In this document: piece by piece, positions 1 to 9,250 of the stretch
How the letters are laid out: each line of letters starts with the position of its first letter
How positions within the stretch are numbered: position 1 is the stretch's first letter
Assembly (NCBI RefSeq): GCF_019104765.1
Contig: NZ_JAHRXJ010000004.1
Span: 124,001 to 188,000 of the forward strand
Length of the DNA: 64,000 nt
Origin: Synechococcus sp. HK05
Lineage (GTDB): Bacteria; Cyanobacteriota; Cyanobacteriia; PCC-6307; Cyanobiaceae
Reading direction: 5' to 3'
Notes under the pieces: model-generated
What the model saw: the letters and a program-made list of their open reading frames with translations, nothing else
Told to the model about the DNA's origin: nothing
The model's database searches: none
Position numbers and translations under genes: made by a program

Positions 1-226
1 TGAGCCCACCGGTGCGGCAATCCACGGTGAGGCGCTCGCGGTGTCCCTGCTGATCACTCACGCGCATGCGCAGCTGGAAGTGATGCTTGGCGCTGCGCGT
101 GATCTCATCACCGCAGATCGGGCCAACGCAGAGTCCAGGCGCTGCGGCAGCGGGCAGGGGCCAGCTCCCCAGAGCCAGCAGCAGCAGCAAGGCCACGGCC
201 CACACGCAGGAGCGGATTCCTTTCAA
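1..226 (-). CDS. secreted conserved hypothetical protein, C-terminus cut by window edge
   Basis: Seventy-five N-terminal codons are visible and the gene runs off the left edge. The proposed TTG start at 226 overlaps the uvrC stop (TTGA), a tight coupling that suggests co-transcription downstream of uvrC. The product opens with a basic patch, then a long Leu/Ala hydrophobic stretch (about residues 8-22) and an AAAA site near residue 26-29, which is a classic Sec signal peptide. The mature part starts with a short Cys-containing segment ([13 protein letters not shown]) and reaches LTVDCRTGG at the edge. Cysteine spacing suggests disulfides in the periplasm. I do not recognise a named family. 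The start codon is inferred from the overlap and the signal peptide. Confidence 0.6.
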   Translation of the reverse strand, partial: MKGIRSCVWAVALLLLLALGSWPLPAAAAPGLCVGPICGDEITRSAKHHFQLRMRVSDQQGHRERLTVDCRTGGL

Positions 227-2256
227 CCAGCCAGCTCCAGCGCCTGTTCATTCTCCTGCTCCTGCGCATCAGGCAGGTCTTGCGGGTGGAAGTAGTCCCA
301 CACCACCCGCGCCAAGCCCGGGCCCATGCCGGGTGCGGCAGCCAGGCTCTCCACACTGGCGAGCTGGATCGCGTCGATGGAGCGGAAGTGGGCGAGGAGC
401 TCCTTGATCCGTTTGGGGCCCAGGCCGGGGATATCCGAGAGGCGGGAGCGCTTCATCCGTTCCCCTCGCTGCTGGCGGTGGAAGCTCACCGCAAAACGGT
501 GGGCCTCATCGCGCAGACGAAGCAGCAGTTGCACGCCGAGCTGATCCGCTTCGCTCTCCAGCGGCTGCTTAGCCCCTGGCACAAACACCTCTTCGCGCTG
601 CTTGGCCAGGGAGCACACCACCAGCTCCTCGTCGAGGTTCAGCTCCCGCAGGGCCTCCATCACGGCGGAGAGCTGTCCCTTGCCTCCGTCGATCATCACC
701 ACATCGGGCCAATCGTTCAGTCCACCGGTATGCAGAGCGGATCCCGCCGCCCGGCGCAACTCCCGTAGATCCGCTCCCTCCGCTTTGGCCTGGGCCCAGC
801 GACGAAAGCGGCGCCGCATGATCTCGGCCATGGCCATGAAGTCGTCGGAGTGGCCAGCGCGGATCGAACTGCTCTGAATCTTGTATTTGCGGTAGTGCTG
901 CTTGGCGGGAAGACCATCGATGAACACCACCTGGGACGCCACGGCATCACTGCCTTGGATGTGGCTGATGTCGTAGCCCTCGATCCGCCGGGGTGGGTTG
1001 GGTAAGTCGAGCAATTGAGCCAGATCCTCCGTCGCCAGCAGGTTCTGTTCGCTAGCGCGCCGGGCCCGTTCCAGTTCGTAGCTGGCGTTACGCGTCACCA
1101 GTTCAATCAGGTCTGCTTTCTGAGAACGCTGCGGCACCGCCAGCTTCACTTTGCGCCCCCGCAACTCCGAGAGCCACGCTTCGATCAGTTCTTGTTGCGA
1201 CAACGGCACCTGCAGCAACAGCTCCGGTGGAATTTCCACCGGTTCCACCTGGCTGTAGTGCTCCTCCACCACGGTCTGCAACACGCGGCCAAGGGCTGCT
1301 GCCCGCTCCGGCGACGGTGGCAACTCGCCACCCGCTCCCTCTTCCGCAGCAGGCATGCCGATGGCATCAGCGGTAAAACCGAGGCGTCCCACGAGCTTGC
1401 CGGCGCGCATCTGGAAGAGCTGCACCGCTGCCACCCGCTCATCCGCCGCCAGGGCCAACACATCCCGACTCACGGAGCTGTCGCCCAGGCTCATCTTTTG
1501 ATCAGCGGTGAGGGTGTCAATCCCCTGCAGCTGATCGCGCACCCGCGCGGCGCTCTCGAAATCCAGCCGCTCGGCGTAGCGCTCCATCTGCTCCTGCAAC
1601 AGCTGCAGCAGCTCGTCGTTGCGTCCCTGAAACACCATCGCCACCTGGCGCAGGGTGCGGTGGTAATCCTCCGAGCTGATCTTTTCCTGGCACACGCCTG
1701 GGCAGCGACCGATGTCGTAGTTGAGGCAGGTGCGCTCTTTATGCAAGGGCTGGGGGCGTTGCCGCAGTGGGAACACCCGTTTCACCAAACCGAGCGTGCG
1801 CCGCAGCAGGCCCACATCCACATAGGGCCCGTAGAACCGATCCAGAGGCGAGCGAAACCGCCGCCGCCGCGTAATGAAGATGCGCGGGTAGGCCTCACTC
1901 CAGGTGATGCAGAGATAGGGATATTTCTTGTCATCCTTCAGCAGCACGTTGAAGTGCGGCTGGTGATTTTTGATCAGGTTGGCTTCGAGCGCCAGGGCCT
2001 CCGCCTCGCTGTCGGTCACGATGAATTCGATCTCGCACACCTGACGCACCATCAAGGCAATGCGCGGCGAGTGGCCGTGGCCGCTGCCGCTTTGGAAGTA
2101 GCTGCGCACGCGATTGCGCAGCACCTTCGCTTTGCCGATGTAGAGGATCCGGTCCTCCGCATCACGCATCAGGTAGCAACCCGGCTCAGCGGGCACCTCC
2201 TTCAGGCGCGCCTTCAGCCGTGGCGGGTCCTGCAGGAGCGGCTTGATGGTGCTCAA
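223..2256 (-). CDS. uvrC: excinuclease ABC subunit C
   Basis: UvrC makes both incisions around a bulky DNA lesion after UvrA/UvrB loading in nucleotide excision repair. The protein has 677 residues, somewhat longer than the usual ~610. Domains in order are: GIY-YIG nuclease at 24-65 (GCYLM, YIGKAK); a cysteine cluster at C177, C185 and C189; the UVR motif that binds UvrB at about 212-247; the RNase H-like 3' nuclease domain from about 427 ([10 protein letters not shown]) through DGGKGQLS at 523; and tandem helix-hairpin-helix at about 604-657 ([23 protein letters not shown]). The ATG start lies 10 bp after the flavin reductase stop, so the two are probably co-transcribed. The stop overlaps the start of the downstream secreted protein. 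Confidence 0.97.
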   Translation of the reverse strand: MSTIKPLLQDPPRLKARLKEVPAEPGCYLMRDAEDRILYIGKAKVLRNRVRSYFQSGSGHGHSPRIALMVRQVCEIEFIVTDSEAEALALEANLIKNHQPHFNVLLKDDKKYPYLCITWSEAYPRIFITRRRRFRSPLDRFYGPYVDVGLLRRTLGLVKRVFPLRQRPQPLHKERTCLNYDIGRCPGVCQEKISSEDYHRTLRQVAMVFQGRNDELLQLLQEQMERYAERLDFESAARVRDQLQGIDTLTADQKMSLGDSSVSRDVLALAADERVAAVQLFQMRAGKLVGRLGFTADAIGMPAAEEGAGGELPPSPERAAALGRVLQTVVEEHYSQVEPVEIPPELLLQVPLSQQELIEAWLSELRGRKVKLAVPQRSQKADLIELVTRNASYELERARRASEQNLLATEDLAQLLDLPNPPRRIEGYDISHIQGSDAVASQVVFIDGLPAKQHYRKYKIQSSSIRAGHSDDFMAMAEIMRRRFRRWAQAKAEGADLRELRRAAGSALHTGGLNDWPDVVMIDGGKGQLSAVMEALRELNLDEELVVCSLAKQREEVFVPGAKQPLESEADQLGVQLLLRLRDEAHRFAVSFHRQQRGERMKRSRLSDIPGLGPKRIKELLAHFRSIDAIQLASVESLAAAPGMGPGLARVVWDYFHPQDLPDAQEQENEQALELAG

Positions 2257-2266
2257 GCGGCCCTGC

Positions 2267-2749
2267 TCAGCCGCCGTACTGCCAGCCGGTGCTGCTCAAC
2301 TCCAGAGCGGCTTCATCGCGGTGGAGCACGGCGCTCTTCACCTCACCCACAAACACGGTGTGATCGCCATGGGCCACCTGACCCACCAGCTCGCATTCCA
2401 CAGCGCCCAGCGCATCACTCAGCACGGGCAGTCCCAGCTCACCCAGTTGGTAGGGAGCGGCATCGAAGCGACCACCAACACCCTTCTGCGGTTTGAAAAA
2501 CACCGCCGCCAGATCCTTCTGGTCGGCTGCCAGCACATTCAGCGAGAAGCGACCGGTGCGCTGGATCATGCCGTTGCTGGTGCTGTCGGCGCGCACTGCC
2601 ATCACCACCAACGGCGGCTCGAAGGAGCCCTGGGTCACCCAGCTGGCGGTGAACCCGTTCACCTCATCGCCTTCGGCCACACCGCAAATGAACACCCCAT
2701 GGGGAATCTTGCGCAGCAGGGTTTTCTTGGCGTCGGCGTTGAGGGCCAT
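2267..2749 (-). CDS. flavin reductase-like FMN-binding domain protein
   Basis: This 160-residue protein fits the flavin reductase-like (split-barrel FMN-binding) family, whose members reduce free flavin with NAD(P)H or bind FMN for a partner oxygenase. The N-terminal part carries the family pattern: a GVFICG strand, then [17 protein letters not shown], where the S/T-rich loop contacts FMN, then GRFSLNVL. Length matches standalone members. I chose ATG at 2749; the frame stays open upstream, but the extra residues are low-complexity and match no family. It precedes uvrC by 10 bp. The physiological partner is unknown; in cyanobacteria such proteins are also seen fused to flavodiiron proteins, but no such fusion exists here. 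Confidence 0.8.
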   Translation of the reverse strand: MALNADAKKTLLRKIPHGVFICGVAEGDEVNGFTASWVTQGSFEPPLVVMAVRADSTSNGMIQRTGRFSLNVLAADQKDLAAVFFKPQKGVGGRFDAAPYQLGELGLPVLSDALGAVECELVGQVAHGDHTVFVGEVKSAVLHRDEAALELSSTGWQYGG

Positions 2750-2857
2750 GGGCAACGTGCTCAGGGAACTGCTTGGTGGTGGAACTCTAGAAACCCTTGT
2801 GGGGAGCGGGCTGGCCGGATGACCGCCCGATCGGGAGCCGCTCCATAGGATCGGGCC

Positions 2858-3343
2858 ATGCAGGCCCTCTATCCCGGCAGTTTCGATCCCCTCACCCTGG
2901 GGCACCTGGATGTGATCGAGCGGGGTTCCCTCCTCTTCCGCTCGCTCACCGTGGCGGTGCTGCGCAACCCCAGCAAGAATCCTTGCTTCAGCGTGGACGA
3001 GCGCCTCGAGCAGATCCGCCAAGCGACCCAGCACCTGGCCAATGTGCAGGTGGCCGCCTTTGATGGCCTCACCGTGGACTTTGCCCAGCGCTGCGGTGCC
3101 GGCGTGATTCTGCGGGGGTTACGGGCGCTCAGCGATTTCGAGTACGAGCTGCAGATCGCGCACACCAACAAAAGCTTGGCGCCCCAGCTGGAAACGCTGT
3201 TTCTCGCCACCGCCACCAGCCACAGCTTCCTCAGCAGCTCGGTGGTGAAAGAAGTGGCCCGATTCGGAGGCAGCGTCGGTCACATGGTGCCCACAGGAGT
3301 GGCGAACGACCTAGCGAGGCTTTTTAATCAGTCATCCCCTTGA
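2858..3343 (+). CDS. coaD: phosphopantetheine adenylyltransferase
   Basis: CoaD transfers AMP from ATP to 4'-phosphopantetheine, the penultimate step of coenzyme A synthesis. At 161 residues it has the standard bacterial length. The nucleotidyltransferase signature is at the N-terminus ([16 protein letters not shown]), with the catalytic (T/H)xGH histidine at about residue 16. The second nucleotide-binding element near the C-terminus is the [12 protein letters not shown] segment. The central [14 protein letters not shown] stretch is typical of the family. Ten bases separate it from the coiled-coil gene downstream, suggesting co-transcription. Confidence 0.97.
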   Translation: MQALYPGSFDPLTLGHLDVIERGSLLFRSLTVAVLRNPSKNPCFSVDERLEQIRQATQHLANVQVAAFDGLTVDFAQRCGAGVILRGLRALSDFEYELQIAHTNKSLAPQLETLFLATATSHSFLSSSVVKEVARFGGSVGHMVPTGVANDLARLFNQSSP

Positions 3344-3352
3344 TCGCATCTG

Positions 3353-4291
3353 ATGGCTGAGGCACAGCTCACTTCCGTGCTCGACCAGCTCGATCAATTG
3401 GAGGACATCGTGCTCGATGGCACCCGGGTGCCGTTCAGCGGTGGCCGTTTGGTGAATGAGCAGGATGCCATCGAGCTGATGGATGCCCTGCGCGAAGCCC
3501 TGCCGCCGCAGTTGGCCCAGGCTGAAGAGCTGGTGGCCAAAAAGGATGACTTCATCGCTCAAGCGCGTCAACAGGCCGATGAACTGCTGCAGCAGGCCCG
3601 GGCCCAGCGCGAACAACTGATCAACAGCCAGGCGATTCGCCAGGAAGCCGAGCGGCAGGGCGCTGAGCTGCGCGAGCAGGGGCGGCAGCAGGGGGAACAG
3701 CTGCTCACCCAGGCGCGGCAGCAACTCGCCAAGGCTGAGCAAGAGCATCAGGCCCGCATGGCCCAGATGGAGCAGCAGTTCAGCCAGCGGCGCCAGCAAC
3801 TGGAACAGGAAGCACTGCAGCGGCGGCAGCAACTGGATCAGGAGGCGCTTGAACTGAAGCGCCAACTCGCTGAACAGCACGAGCAGTCGCGTCAGCAAAG
3901 CCTCGCGGAGCTGGAAAAGATCCGCCACGAGGCAATGCGGGTGCAGCAGAGCAGCCAGGCCGAGGCCGAGCGGGTGCAGAACGATGCCCTCCAATTCCGC
4001 CAACAGACCCAACAGCAGTGCGAGGCCCTCATCAGCCGCAGCCGTCAGGAAGCCGCCACGATTCAGGAGGGGGCCAACCGTTATGCGGAGCAGGTGCTCA
4101 CTGAACTGGAAGGCCGCCTCAAGGACATGGGCCAGGTGGTGGTAGCGGGCCGACGCGAACTGGTGCGGTTGCAGGCTGTCGACCCCTCCACCCTGGTGCA
4201 ACAGGCCCGATCCAGCGAAGAACAGGCCGTGCCGATCAGCCGGGCCCGCCGCGCCGCCGAGCGGATCAAGCGGGCAGCCGGCCAGCGCTAG
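3353..4291 (+). CDS. DivIVA/Cdv3-like coiled-coil protein
   Basis: The 312-residue protein starts with a short conserved head (LDQLEDIVLDGTRVPFSGG, then NEQDAIELMDALREALP) and continues as an almost unbroken Q/E/A/R-rich coiled coil from about residue 55 to 250. The layout, a conserved N-terminal element followed by a long coiled coil, is that of cyanobacterial DivIVA-like (Cdv3) proteins involved in division-site placement. It is cytoplasmic, with no signal peptide or membrane segment. The name Cdv3 is an inference from the head motif and architecture; a generic ATP-synthase-b-like annotation would be an artefact of the coiled coil. It follows coaD by 10 bp and converges with dacB with a 4-bp overlap. 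Confidence 0.6.
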   Translation: MAEAQLTSVLDQLDQLEDIVLDGTRVPFSGGRLVNEQDAIELMDALREALPPQLAQAEELVAKKDDFIAQARQQADELLQQARAQREQLINSQAIRQEAERQGAELREQGRQQGEQLLTQARQQLAKAEQEHQARMAQMEQQFSQRRQQLEQEALQRRQQLDQEALELKRQLAEQHEQSRQQSLAELEKIRHEAMRVQQSSQAEAERVQNDALQFRQQTQQQCEALISRSRQEAATIQEGANRYAEQVLTELEGRLKDMGQVVVAGRRELVRLQAVDPSTLVQQARSSEEQAVPISRARRAAERIKRAAGQR

Positions 4292-5583
4292 AGCGGCTGG
4301 GGCACGGCGGCTTGGGGCGGGCACAGCCCCGCCACCCGGCTTTGGCGCAGGATCGCGCCGATGGTGCTGTTGGGTGAGCCAGCACCGTTCGAGACCATGC
4401 TCACAAACCGCACCCCATCTGGGGTCTCCAGCACACCGGTGATCGAGCGCACCCCGGTGATCGTGCCTGTTTTGCCGCGGAAGCGACCATCAAGCTCACT
4501 GCCGCGCCACAGGCTGCGCAGCGTGCCCCGCTGGCCTGCAATGGCCATCGAAGCCCAGTAGTTGTTGGCATAAGGGTGCTGTGCCATCCGCAGAAGCAAG
4601 GCCGCCAGCAAACGACTGGTAACCCGATTGCCGCGATCGAGCCCGCTGCCATCCACCACCGACACACCGGCCATCGGCAAGCCCTGGGCCGAGAGCCACT
4701 GCATGGCCCGCTGACGGGCCTGCGGGAGATCCCAGCTGCCGGTGCCCTGGCGCAGCAGCACTTCGGAGGTGAAGTTGTGGCTGTCGGTGTTGGCGAGGCT
4801 GAGCAGGCCGTGCATACCCACAGAGCGCTCCTCGTGCAACAGCGTGGCCGACTCCGTGTTGGCGGTGGTCACCGGCACCAGGCGGATGGCCGCACTGCCC
4901 CCCTGGCGTTTGATCTCTTGCCCCAACAGCTTCTGCATTCGGCTGGGTGGATTCGCCACCGCCATGTCGAGCGCATTGCTGGTGAGGGCCAAACGGGTGA
5001 TTGGGGCGCCGTAGGCCTCAGCCCGATCCGCCCACTCCCAGCCTTGCGGCCACCAGCGCTGCTTGGGCTCTTCCACCAACTGGATGGTGAGCGGAGCGCT
5101 GCCTTGCCCGCTGCTGCCACCAGAGCCCATGGCCAACTTGGCGAAGCGCTGCAACTGCGCCAGATCCAGATCGGGATCGCCTTCGCCGGTGATCTGGAAG
5201 GTGCCATCGGGCTGGCGCCAGAGCCGGGTGGTGAGCCGGTAATCGGGGCCGAGACGATCCAGGGCGATCGCCGTGCTGATCAGCTTCTGGTTCGACGCTG
5301 GAATCCGCGGTCGTGTGCCGTTCACATCCGCCAGGAGGCGGCCCTGGGCATCCGCCACCGTGACGCTCCACACCCAGGCCTCACCACCCACCACGGAGGT
5401 GATGCGTTCCTGCAGGGCAGGGCAGCTCACCTGCCGCTGCAGCTGTGGCAGCCCGACGGGCGGTGGTGCAGCGGGGAAACTGCTGGCGGCCACGGTGGGC
5501 ACGTCCGCCGGCAGATCGAGGGCACGGACGGGGAGGCTGATGCCGAGGGGCAACAGCACCGCAAGCAGCAGTCGGCGGTTCAT
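4288..5583 (-). CDS. dacB: D-alanyl-D-alanine carboxypeptidase/endopeptidase (PBP4, S13 family)
   Basis: A low-molecular-weight penicillin-binding protein that trims peptidoglycan stem peptides or cuts D-Ala-mDAP cross-links in the periplasm. Of 431 residues, the first about 21 form a signal peptide ending VRA. All three active-site motifs are visible: SxxK at 97-100 (SNQK), SxN at 268-270 (SHN, followed by FTSEVLLRQG) and KTGT at 371-374. The insertion between the first two motifs is typical of the PBP4/DacB class. It is encoded 1 bp upstream of the DUF4330 gene's stop on the same strand, so the two probably form an operon, and it ends convergently on the coiled-coil gene. Confidence 0.93.
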   Translation of the reverse strand: MNRRLLLAVLLPLGISLPVRALDLPADVPTVAASSFPAAPPPVGLPQLQRQVSCPALQERITSVVGGEAWVWSVTVADAQGRLLADVNGTRPRIPASNQKLISTAIALDRLGPDYRLTTRLWRQPDGTFQITGEGDPDLDLAQLQRFAKLAMGSGGSSGQGSAPLTIQLVEEPKQRWWPQGWEWADRAEAYGAPITRLALTSNALDMAVANPPSRMQKLLGQEIKRQGGSAAIRLVPVTTANTESATLLHEERSVGMHGLLSLANTDSHNFTSEVLLRQGTGSWDLPQARQRAMQWLSAQGLPMAGVSVVDGSGLDRGNRVTSRLLAALLLRMAQHPYANNYWASMAIAGQRGTLRSLWRGSELDGRFRGKTGTITGVRSITGVLETPDGVRFVSMVSNGAGSPNSTIGAILRQSRVAGLCPPQAAVPQPL

Positions 5584-5584
5584 C

Positions 5585-6097
5585 TCAACCCCCCACCTGG
5601 AGTCCGGTGACAGAGCCCGTCACCCGAAAATCACGGCCCTCCAGCTCAATCGGCGCGCCGATTTTCAGGTTTTGGTTGCCGAACACCACCCCATCGGCAC
5701 CCTTGCGGCCCTCGCCCTTGAGCACGAAGCGCGCATCCAGGCTCGGGAATTGATCCTGGTTGGGATCAGGCGCACTCACAACCTGGCCATTCGGCATCAC
5801 CGCAGCCAGGCGGCGCTGCAGCGGGATCACCTGCTCCACCGGCACGCTGCCATGGGGTTGGTTGCGGATCACGATCGCCACCTTGCCGGCGCTGCGGGCA
5901 GCCTCGATCAAGCCCGTTGGATTGGCCACCGGCACCCCGCGCACATCCACCAGCACCGTCACGGGCACCAGGCCGCCCGTGGCCCGGGCCACGGCGCCGC
6001 TCAGCTTGGGGCTCCAGATCACACCCGCCGCTGCCATCAGAACAGCAGCTGCTGCTCCGGCATCCACCAGGGAGACACGACGGGAGGATTCAGCCAT
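5585..6097 (-). CDS. DUF4330 family membrane-anchored protein
   Basis: A 170-residue protein of a cyanobacteria-typical family of unknown function (DUF4330). An N-terminal membrane anchor at about residues 10-30 (DAGAAAAVLMAAAGVIW) is followed by a soluble beta-rich domain with PVTVLVDVRGVPVANP and a C-terminal repeat of short strands (APIELEGRDFRVTG). I chose ATG at 6097 because the family begins just ahead of the membrane segment; the upstream extension (MFGVCCCA) looks spurious. One base separates its stop from the dacB start, which suggests an envelope-related role, though that is contextual only. Confidence 0.78.
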   Translation of the reverse strand: MAESSRRVSLVDAGAAAAVLMAAAGVIWSPKLSGAVARATGGLVPVTVLVDVRGVPVANPTGLIEAARSAGKVAIVIRNQPHGSVPVEQVIPLQRRLAAVMPNGQVVSAPDPNQDQFPSLDARFVLKGEGRKGADGVVFGNQNLKIGAPIELEGRDFRVTGSVTGLQVGG

Positions 6098-6148
6098 GGC
6101 GCAACAGCAGACACCGAACAATAAGGAGCGTGTCCGGTGGGCACAAGC

Positions 6149-6784
6149 TCAGCGGGCCGCCTCTTCCAGGGCCTCGAGTTGTTGCTCGCGGTCGGGCCTT
6201 TGTTCAAAGCTGCAAACGCTGCGGTAGCCATCGGCATCACGCCGGTAGAACTGCCAGTCGGCCGGATAGGCCCGCCGCAGCGCCCCCTCGGCGGTCGGGA
6301 TCAAGCCATAGGCGGCCTGCCACTCCGCCAGAAACCCTTTGCGTCGTTCCCGGGCGACGGTGCCGATGCCCACGGCGGCGTCCTCCAGCCGGCCATTGAT
6401 CATCACCAGCGAGCCGCGATGCTGGGCGCAGAGTGCTTCCACCTCCTCGTAATCGGCCGGGGTGGGAGCGGCCAGCAGCACCAGGCCCTCACTGCCCCCA
6501 TCGGCCTGTTGCAGCCGCAGCAGATCCCCGAGGCCGAGCAGCTGCGGGGCCTGGTTGGGGGCATCGCGCTTCGCCAGCGCGGTGGCACCTGCATCGGGAA
6601 ACAAGAGCCGTGCCTCCGGGTGCTGCGGGGTGAGCGCGGCCAGCAAACGCAGGGCCACAGGCAAAATCCGAAGCCCTTCAAAGCGGAACTCCACGGTCCA
6701 CAGCCCCTTGCTCTGGCTCGCCAGCGCCGCCTGAACGGCCGCCAGGGCCTCCACTTCGGCTTGGCGCAGGTCGGCGGGCAGCAT
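6149..6784 (-). CDS. DUF1995 family protein
   Basis: This 211-residue protein matches the DUF1995 layout found in cyanobacteria and plastids: an N-terminal LPADLRQAEVEALAAVQAAL helix, a strand pattern around EARLLFPDAGATALAKRD, and a C-terminal YRRDADGYRSV segment. No catalytic motif is visible. Plant relatives are chloroplast proteins of unclear role. It is cytoplasmic, with no signal peptide. It lies 24 bp downstream of the cysteine desulfurase gene on the same strand, so it may be co-transcribed with it. Family assignment is from memory of the pattern rather than a search. Confidence 0.72.
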   Translation of the reverse strand: MLPADLRQAEVEALAAVQAALASQSKGLWTVEFRFEGLRILPVALRLLAALTPQHPEARLLFPDAGATALAKRDAPNQAPQLLGLGDLLRLQQADGGSEGLVLLAAPTPADYEEVEALCAQHRGSLVMINGRLEDAAVGIGTVARERRKGFLAEWQAAYGLIPTAEGALRRAYPADWQFYRRDADGYRSVCSFEQRPDREQQLEALEEAAR

Positions 6785-6808
6785 GGGCGTGGATCGAGTC
6801 GGCCGACC

Positions 6809-8005
6809 TTAAAGGGTGGCTCGGGCGCGATCGAGGGCGGCAGGAAGCCGCTCGAGCAACGCAGGTCCATGCCAGGGACCAAGGCTGATGCGCAGACCGG
6901 CGCTCGCCGCCGCAGGGTCATATCCCATGGCCAGAAGCACAGCGCTGGCGCTGGAGCCACTGCTGCTGCAGGCCGAACCACTGCTGCAGGCCCAACCCTC
7001 CCGCCAGAGCGCTTGCACCAGTTGGCGACCGTTCAGCCACGATCCACCCCGAGAGCGCACCAGCACGCTGAGGTGGTGTGGCAGGCGCCCTTGCTGGTCA
7101 CTGGCCAGCGGATCCGGGCCACTGAGTTCGACCCCAGGCCGTTCAAGAAGGGCTTCAACCAGGCGATCGCGCAGCGCAGCGGTGGGATCCACTCCGCCAT
7201 GGGCTAACAGCCGATCGGCAGCCAACTGCAGCGCGGCCTCAAAGCCGGCGATCAGCGCCACGGGCTCCGTACCGGCCCGCACGCCGCCTTCCTGGCCACC
7301 ACCGGCCTGGCACGGCTGCAGCGTCACGCCATCCCGCACCACCAGGGCGCCGATGCCCCGGGGACCCTGCAGCTTGTGGGCCGCCAGGCTGAGCAGGTCC
7401 ACCGGGAGGTCCGCAACCCGCACGGGCAGGTGACCCACCACCTGGACCGCATCCACATGCAGCAGCACACCGGCGGCACGGCAGAGCGTGCCAATCGTGT
7501 GGAGAGGCTGCAGGGTTCCCACCTCGCTCTGGCCCCAAATCAGCGACACGAGCCGGGTGGGTGGTGCCAGCAACCGTTCGAGCACCTCCAGATCAACCGC
7601 GCCCACGCGATCCACCGGCACCGCAGCAACCTCCCAACCCCGCTGCTGCATGGCGACGGCCGCCGCCGCTGTGGCGGGATGCTCCACGGCAGAGATCACC
7701 AGCCGGGGTCGCACCCCAGCCTGCACCTGGGCCTCAAGAGCAGGTGCACTGCCCAACAGCGCCAGATGGATCGATTCCGTGCCGCCTGAGGTGAACACGA
7801 GCCGTTCGCTGCGGCAGCCGAGTAACGCCGCCAGCCCCTGGCGGGAGCGCTCCAGCTGTTCCGCCGCTGCCAGGCCAAAACCGTGCAGGCTGGAGGGATT
7901 CCCCCACGCCTCGGCCTGCACCATCGCCATCCTCTCGGCCACCTCAGGCGCCAGCGGTGTGGTGGCGCAGCAATCGAGATAGTGGCTGAGGGGCTGGTGC
8001 GGCAT
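6809..8005 (-). CDS. cysteine desulfurase (NifS/IscS-like)
   Basis: A PLP-dependent enzyme that removes sulfur from cysteine to give alanine and an enzyme persulfide used for Fe-S clusters or thiolation. Visible features over 398 residues: substrate-binding N-terminus YLDCCATTPL, H109 stacking on PLP, D185 in HVDAVQ, the PLP-lysine K211 in AAHKLQGPRG, and the sulfur-accepting cysteine C346 in a Ser-rich loop (SSGSACSSSG). The loop is the long, class I (NifS/IscS) type rather than SufS. The stop is 4 bp from the dapF coding strand, with dapF upstream, so the two are likely co-transcribed. Whether it is the main IscS of the cell cannot be told here. Confidence 0.9.
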   Translation of the reverse strand: MPHQPLSHYLDCCATTPLAPEVAERMAMVQAEAWGNPSSLHGFGLAAAEQLERSRQGLAALLGCRSERLVFTSGGTESIHLALLGSAPALEAQVQAGVRPRLVISAVEHPATAAAAVAMQQRGWEVAAVPVDRVGAVDLEVLERLLAPPTRLVSLIWGQSEVGTLQPLHTIGTLCRAAGVLLHVDAVQVVGHLPVRVADLPVDLLSLAAHKLQGPRGIGALVVRDGVTLQPCQAGGGQEGGVRAGTEPVALIAGFEAALQLAADRLLAHGGVDPTAALRDRLVEALLERPGVELSGPDPLASDQQGRLPHHLSVLVRSRGGSWLNGRQLVQALWREGWACSSGSACSSSGSSASAVLLAMGYDPAAASAGLRISLGPWHGPALLERLPAALDRARATL

Positions 8006-8009
8006 CGCC

Positions 8010-9194
8010 TCAGCCGCTGAGACCGCTGTCGCGCTCGAAGCGGGCGCGGGTGCGGGATTCCAGGGTATTGGTGGCCAGCGTCACCAGATCATCGAGGGAA
8101 CTGCCGTTGAGTAGCGCTTCCACGCGGGCGCGGGCCTCGGCACTGGGGCAGTTCTCCGGGCGAATGCAGCCGTTGGTGCACACCGTGGCGCAATCGATTT
8201 CGGGTGCTGCCGCGGGAGCGCTGGCCGGAGTGGTGGCCACGGGTGCTGAGGCAGGCATCCGCGCCGCCTCGGCCTGACGGCGAGAGTCCGCCACCGCGCG
8301 CGGGTCGGGGATCAGCCCATCGAACACATGCTCGGCCGGGCCATCCATGAACACCTTGCCGCTAGCGGCGTCCCAATGGATCTGCAGCGGGCCGCCGGGC
8401 AGATCCACCCGGGCGCGGCGCTCGCACAGGCCGAGGCTGTGGCTGGCCACCAGGGTGGCGCAGGCGCCGGTGCCGCAGGCAAGGGTGGGGCCGGCGCCCC
8501 GCTCCCACACCCGCATCAGCAGGTGATCCGGCGCGATCACCTCCACAAAGTGCACGTTGGTTTTGGCCGGGAAGGTGGGATGCACCTCGAACTGGCCGCC
8601 GAAGCGCTCCAGATCGATCTCCTCCACCGCCGGCACCGGGATCACCACATGGGGGTTACCCATGCCGGCCGCCGCCACGGCAAAACGCTCGCCCTCGATC
8701 TCCAGCTCGCCCTGGGGCAGACCGGCTTCACCCACCGGCAAGGTGGTGGGCACCTGGGCCGGCTCCAGAAAAGGCGCACCCATGTCCACGCGGATCGTTC
8801 CATCCGCCAGCAGCTCCGGCACGATCCGGCCGGCGAGGGTGTCGATCTGCCAGGTGCGGCCGGGGCCATCGCCATCGCGATCGGCGAGGAAGCGGGCCAG
8901 GCAGCGGATGCCGTTGCCGCACATCTCCGGCTCGGTGCCATCGGCGTTGAAGATGCGCATGCGCAGCTCACCGCCGTTGTTGGGCGGCAGCGCCAGGATC
9001 ACGCCATCGCCGCCCACGCCGAAGCGGCGATCGCAGAGCTCGATCACCAGCTCAGGCGTGAGCCCGAACACAAAATCCGGGTCGCTGACGCTGCGGCCAT
9101 CGAGCATCAGGAAGTCGTTGCCCAGCCCCTGGTATTTGCTGAAGCTCAGTTCAGCCTGAAGCGAGCTGAACGGGGTCTTGCTGGGGGACGACAC
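8010..9194 (-). CDS. dapF: diaminopimelate epimerase with Cys-containing C-terminal extension
   Basis: DapF interconverts LL- and meso-diaminopimelate for lysine and peptidoglycan synthesis. The core begins at FSKYQGLGNDFL and has both catalytic cysteine loops (MCGNGIRCLAR and LACGTGACA). The core ends near HWDAASGKVFMDGPAE, which completes a normal ~280-residue enzyme. The frame then continues through an Ala/Pro-rich linker into about 63 further residues with four closely spaced cysteines (CATVC, GC, ENCP) and a helical end. That tail is not part of DapF as usually known. I used GTG 9194 as start because the alternative start at 9233 would leave almost no room for the divergent hfq promoter. 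Product length from 9194 is 394 residues. Confidence 0.9.
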   Translation of the reverse strand: MSSPSKTPFSSLQAELSFSKYQGLGNDFLMLDGRSVSDPDFVFGLTPELVIELCDRRFGVGGDGVILALPPNNGGELRMRIFNADGTEPEMCGNGIRCLARFLADRDGDGPGRTWQIDTLAGRIVPELLADGTIRVDMGAPFLEPAQVPTTLPVGEAGLPQGELEIEGERFAVAAAGMGNPHVVIPVPAVEEIDLERFGGQFEVHPTFPAKTNVHFVEVIAPDHLLMRVWERGAGPTLACGTGACATLVASHSLGLCERRARVDLPGGPLQIHWDAASGKVFMDGPAEHVFDGLIPDPRAVADSRRQAEAARMPASAPVATTPASAPAAAPEIDCATVCTNGCIRPENCPSAEARARVEALLNGSSLDDLVTLATNTLESRTRARFERDSGLSG

Positions 9195-9202
9195 GCGCGG
9201 CA

Positions 9203-9218
9203 GCCTGCCTGGGCAGGC
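9203..9218. repeat. 16-bp inverted repeat between dapF and hfq
   Basis: Two perfect 7-bp arms, GCCTGCC and GGCAGGC, separated by TG, sit in the 56-bp interval between the proposed divergent starts of dapF and hfq. The short spacer suits a dimeric regulator operator better than an RNA hairpin. No regulator is known to me for this site; the functional reading is an inference. Confidence 0.4.
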
Positions 9219-9250
9219 ATGAGGTTGAGGCAAATCCTATGGGGAGCAGC

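Noticed and set aside
1015-2496. Long open frame on the plus strand, antisense to uvrC
   Set aside because: High-GC shadow of a certain gene; composition is His/Gln/Arg-rich with no domain pattern.
6403-6981. Minus-strand frame within DUF1995 and the cysteine desulfurase end
   Set aside because: Arg/Cys/Trp-rich shadow of the two genes in another frame.
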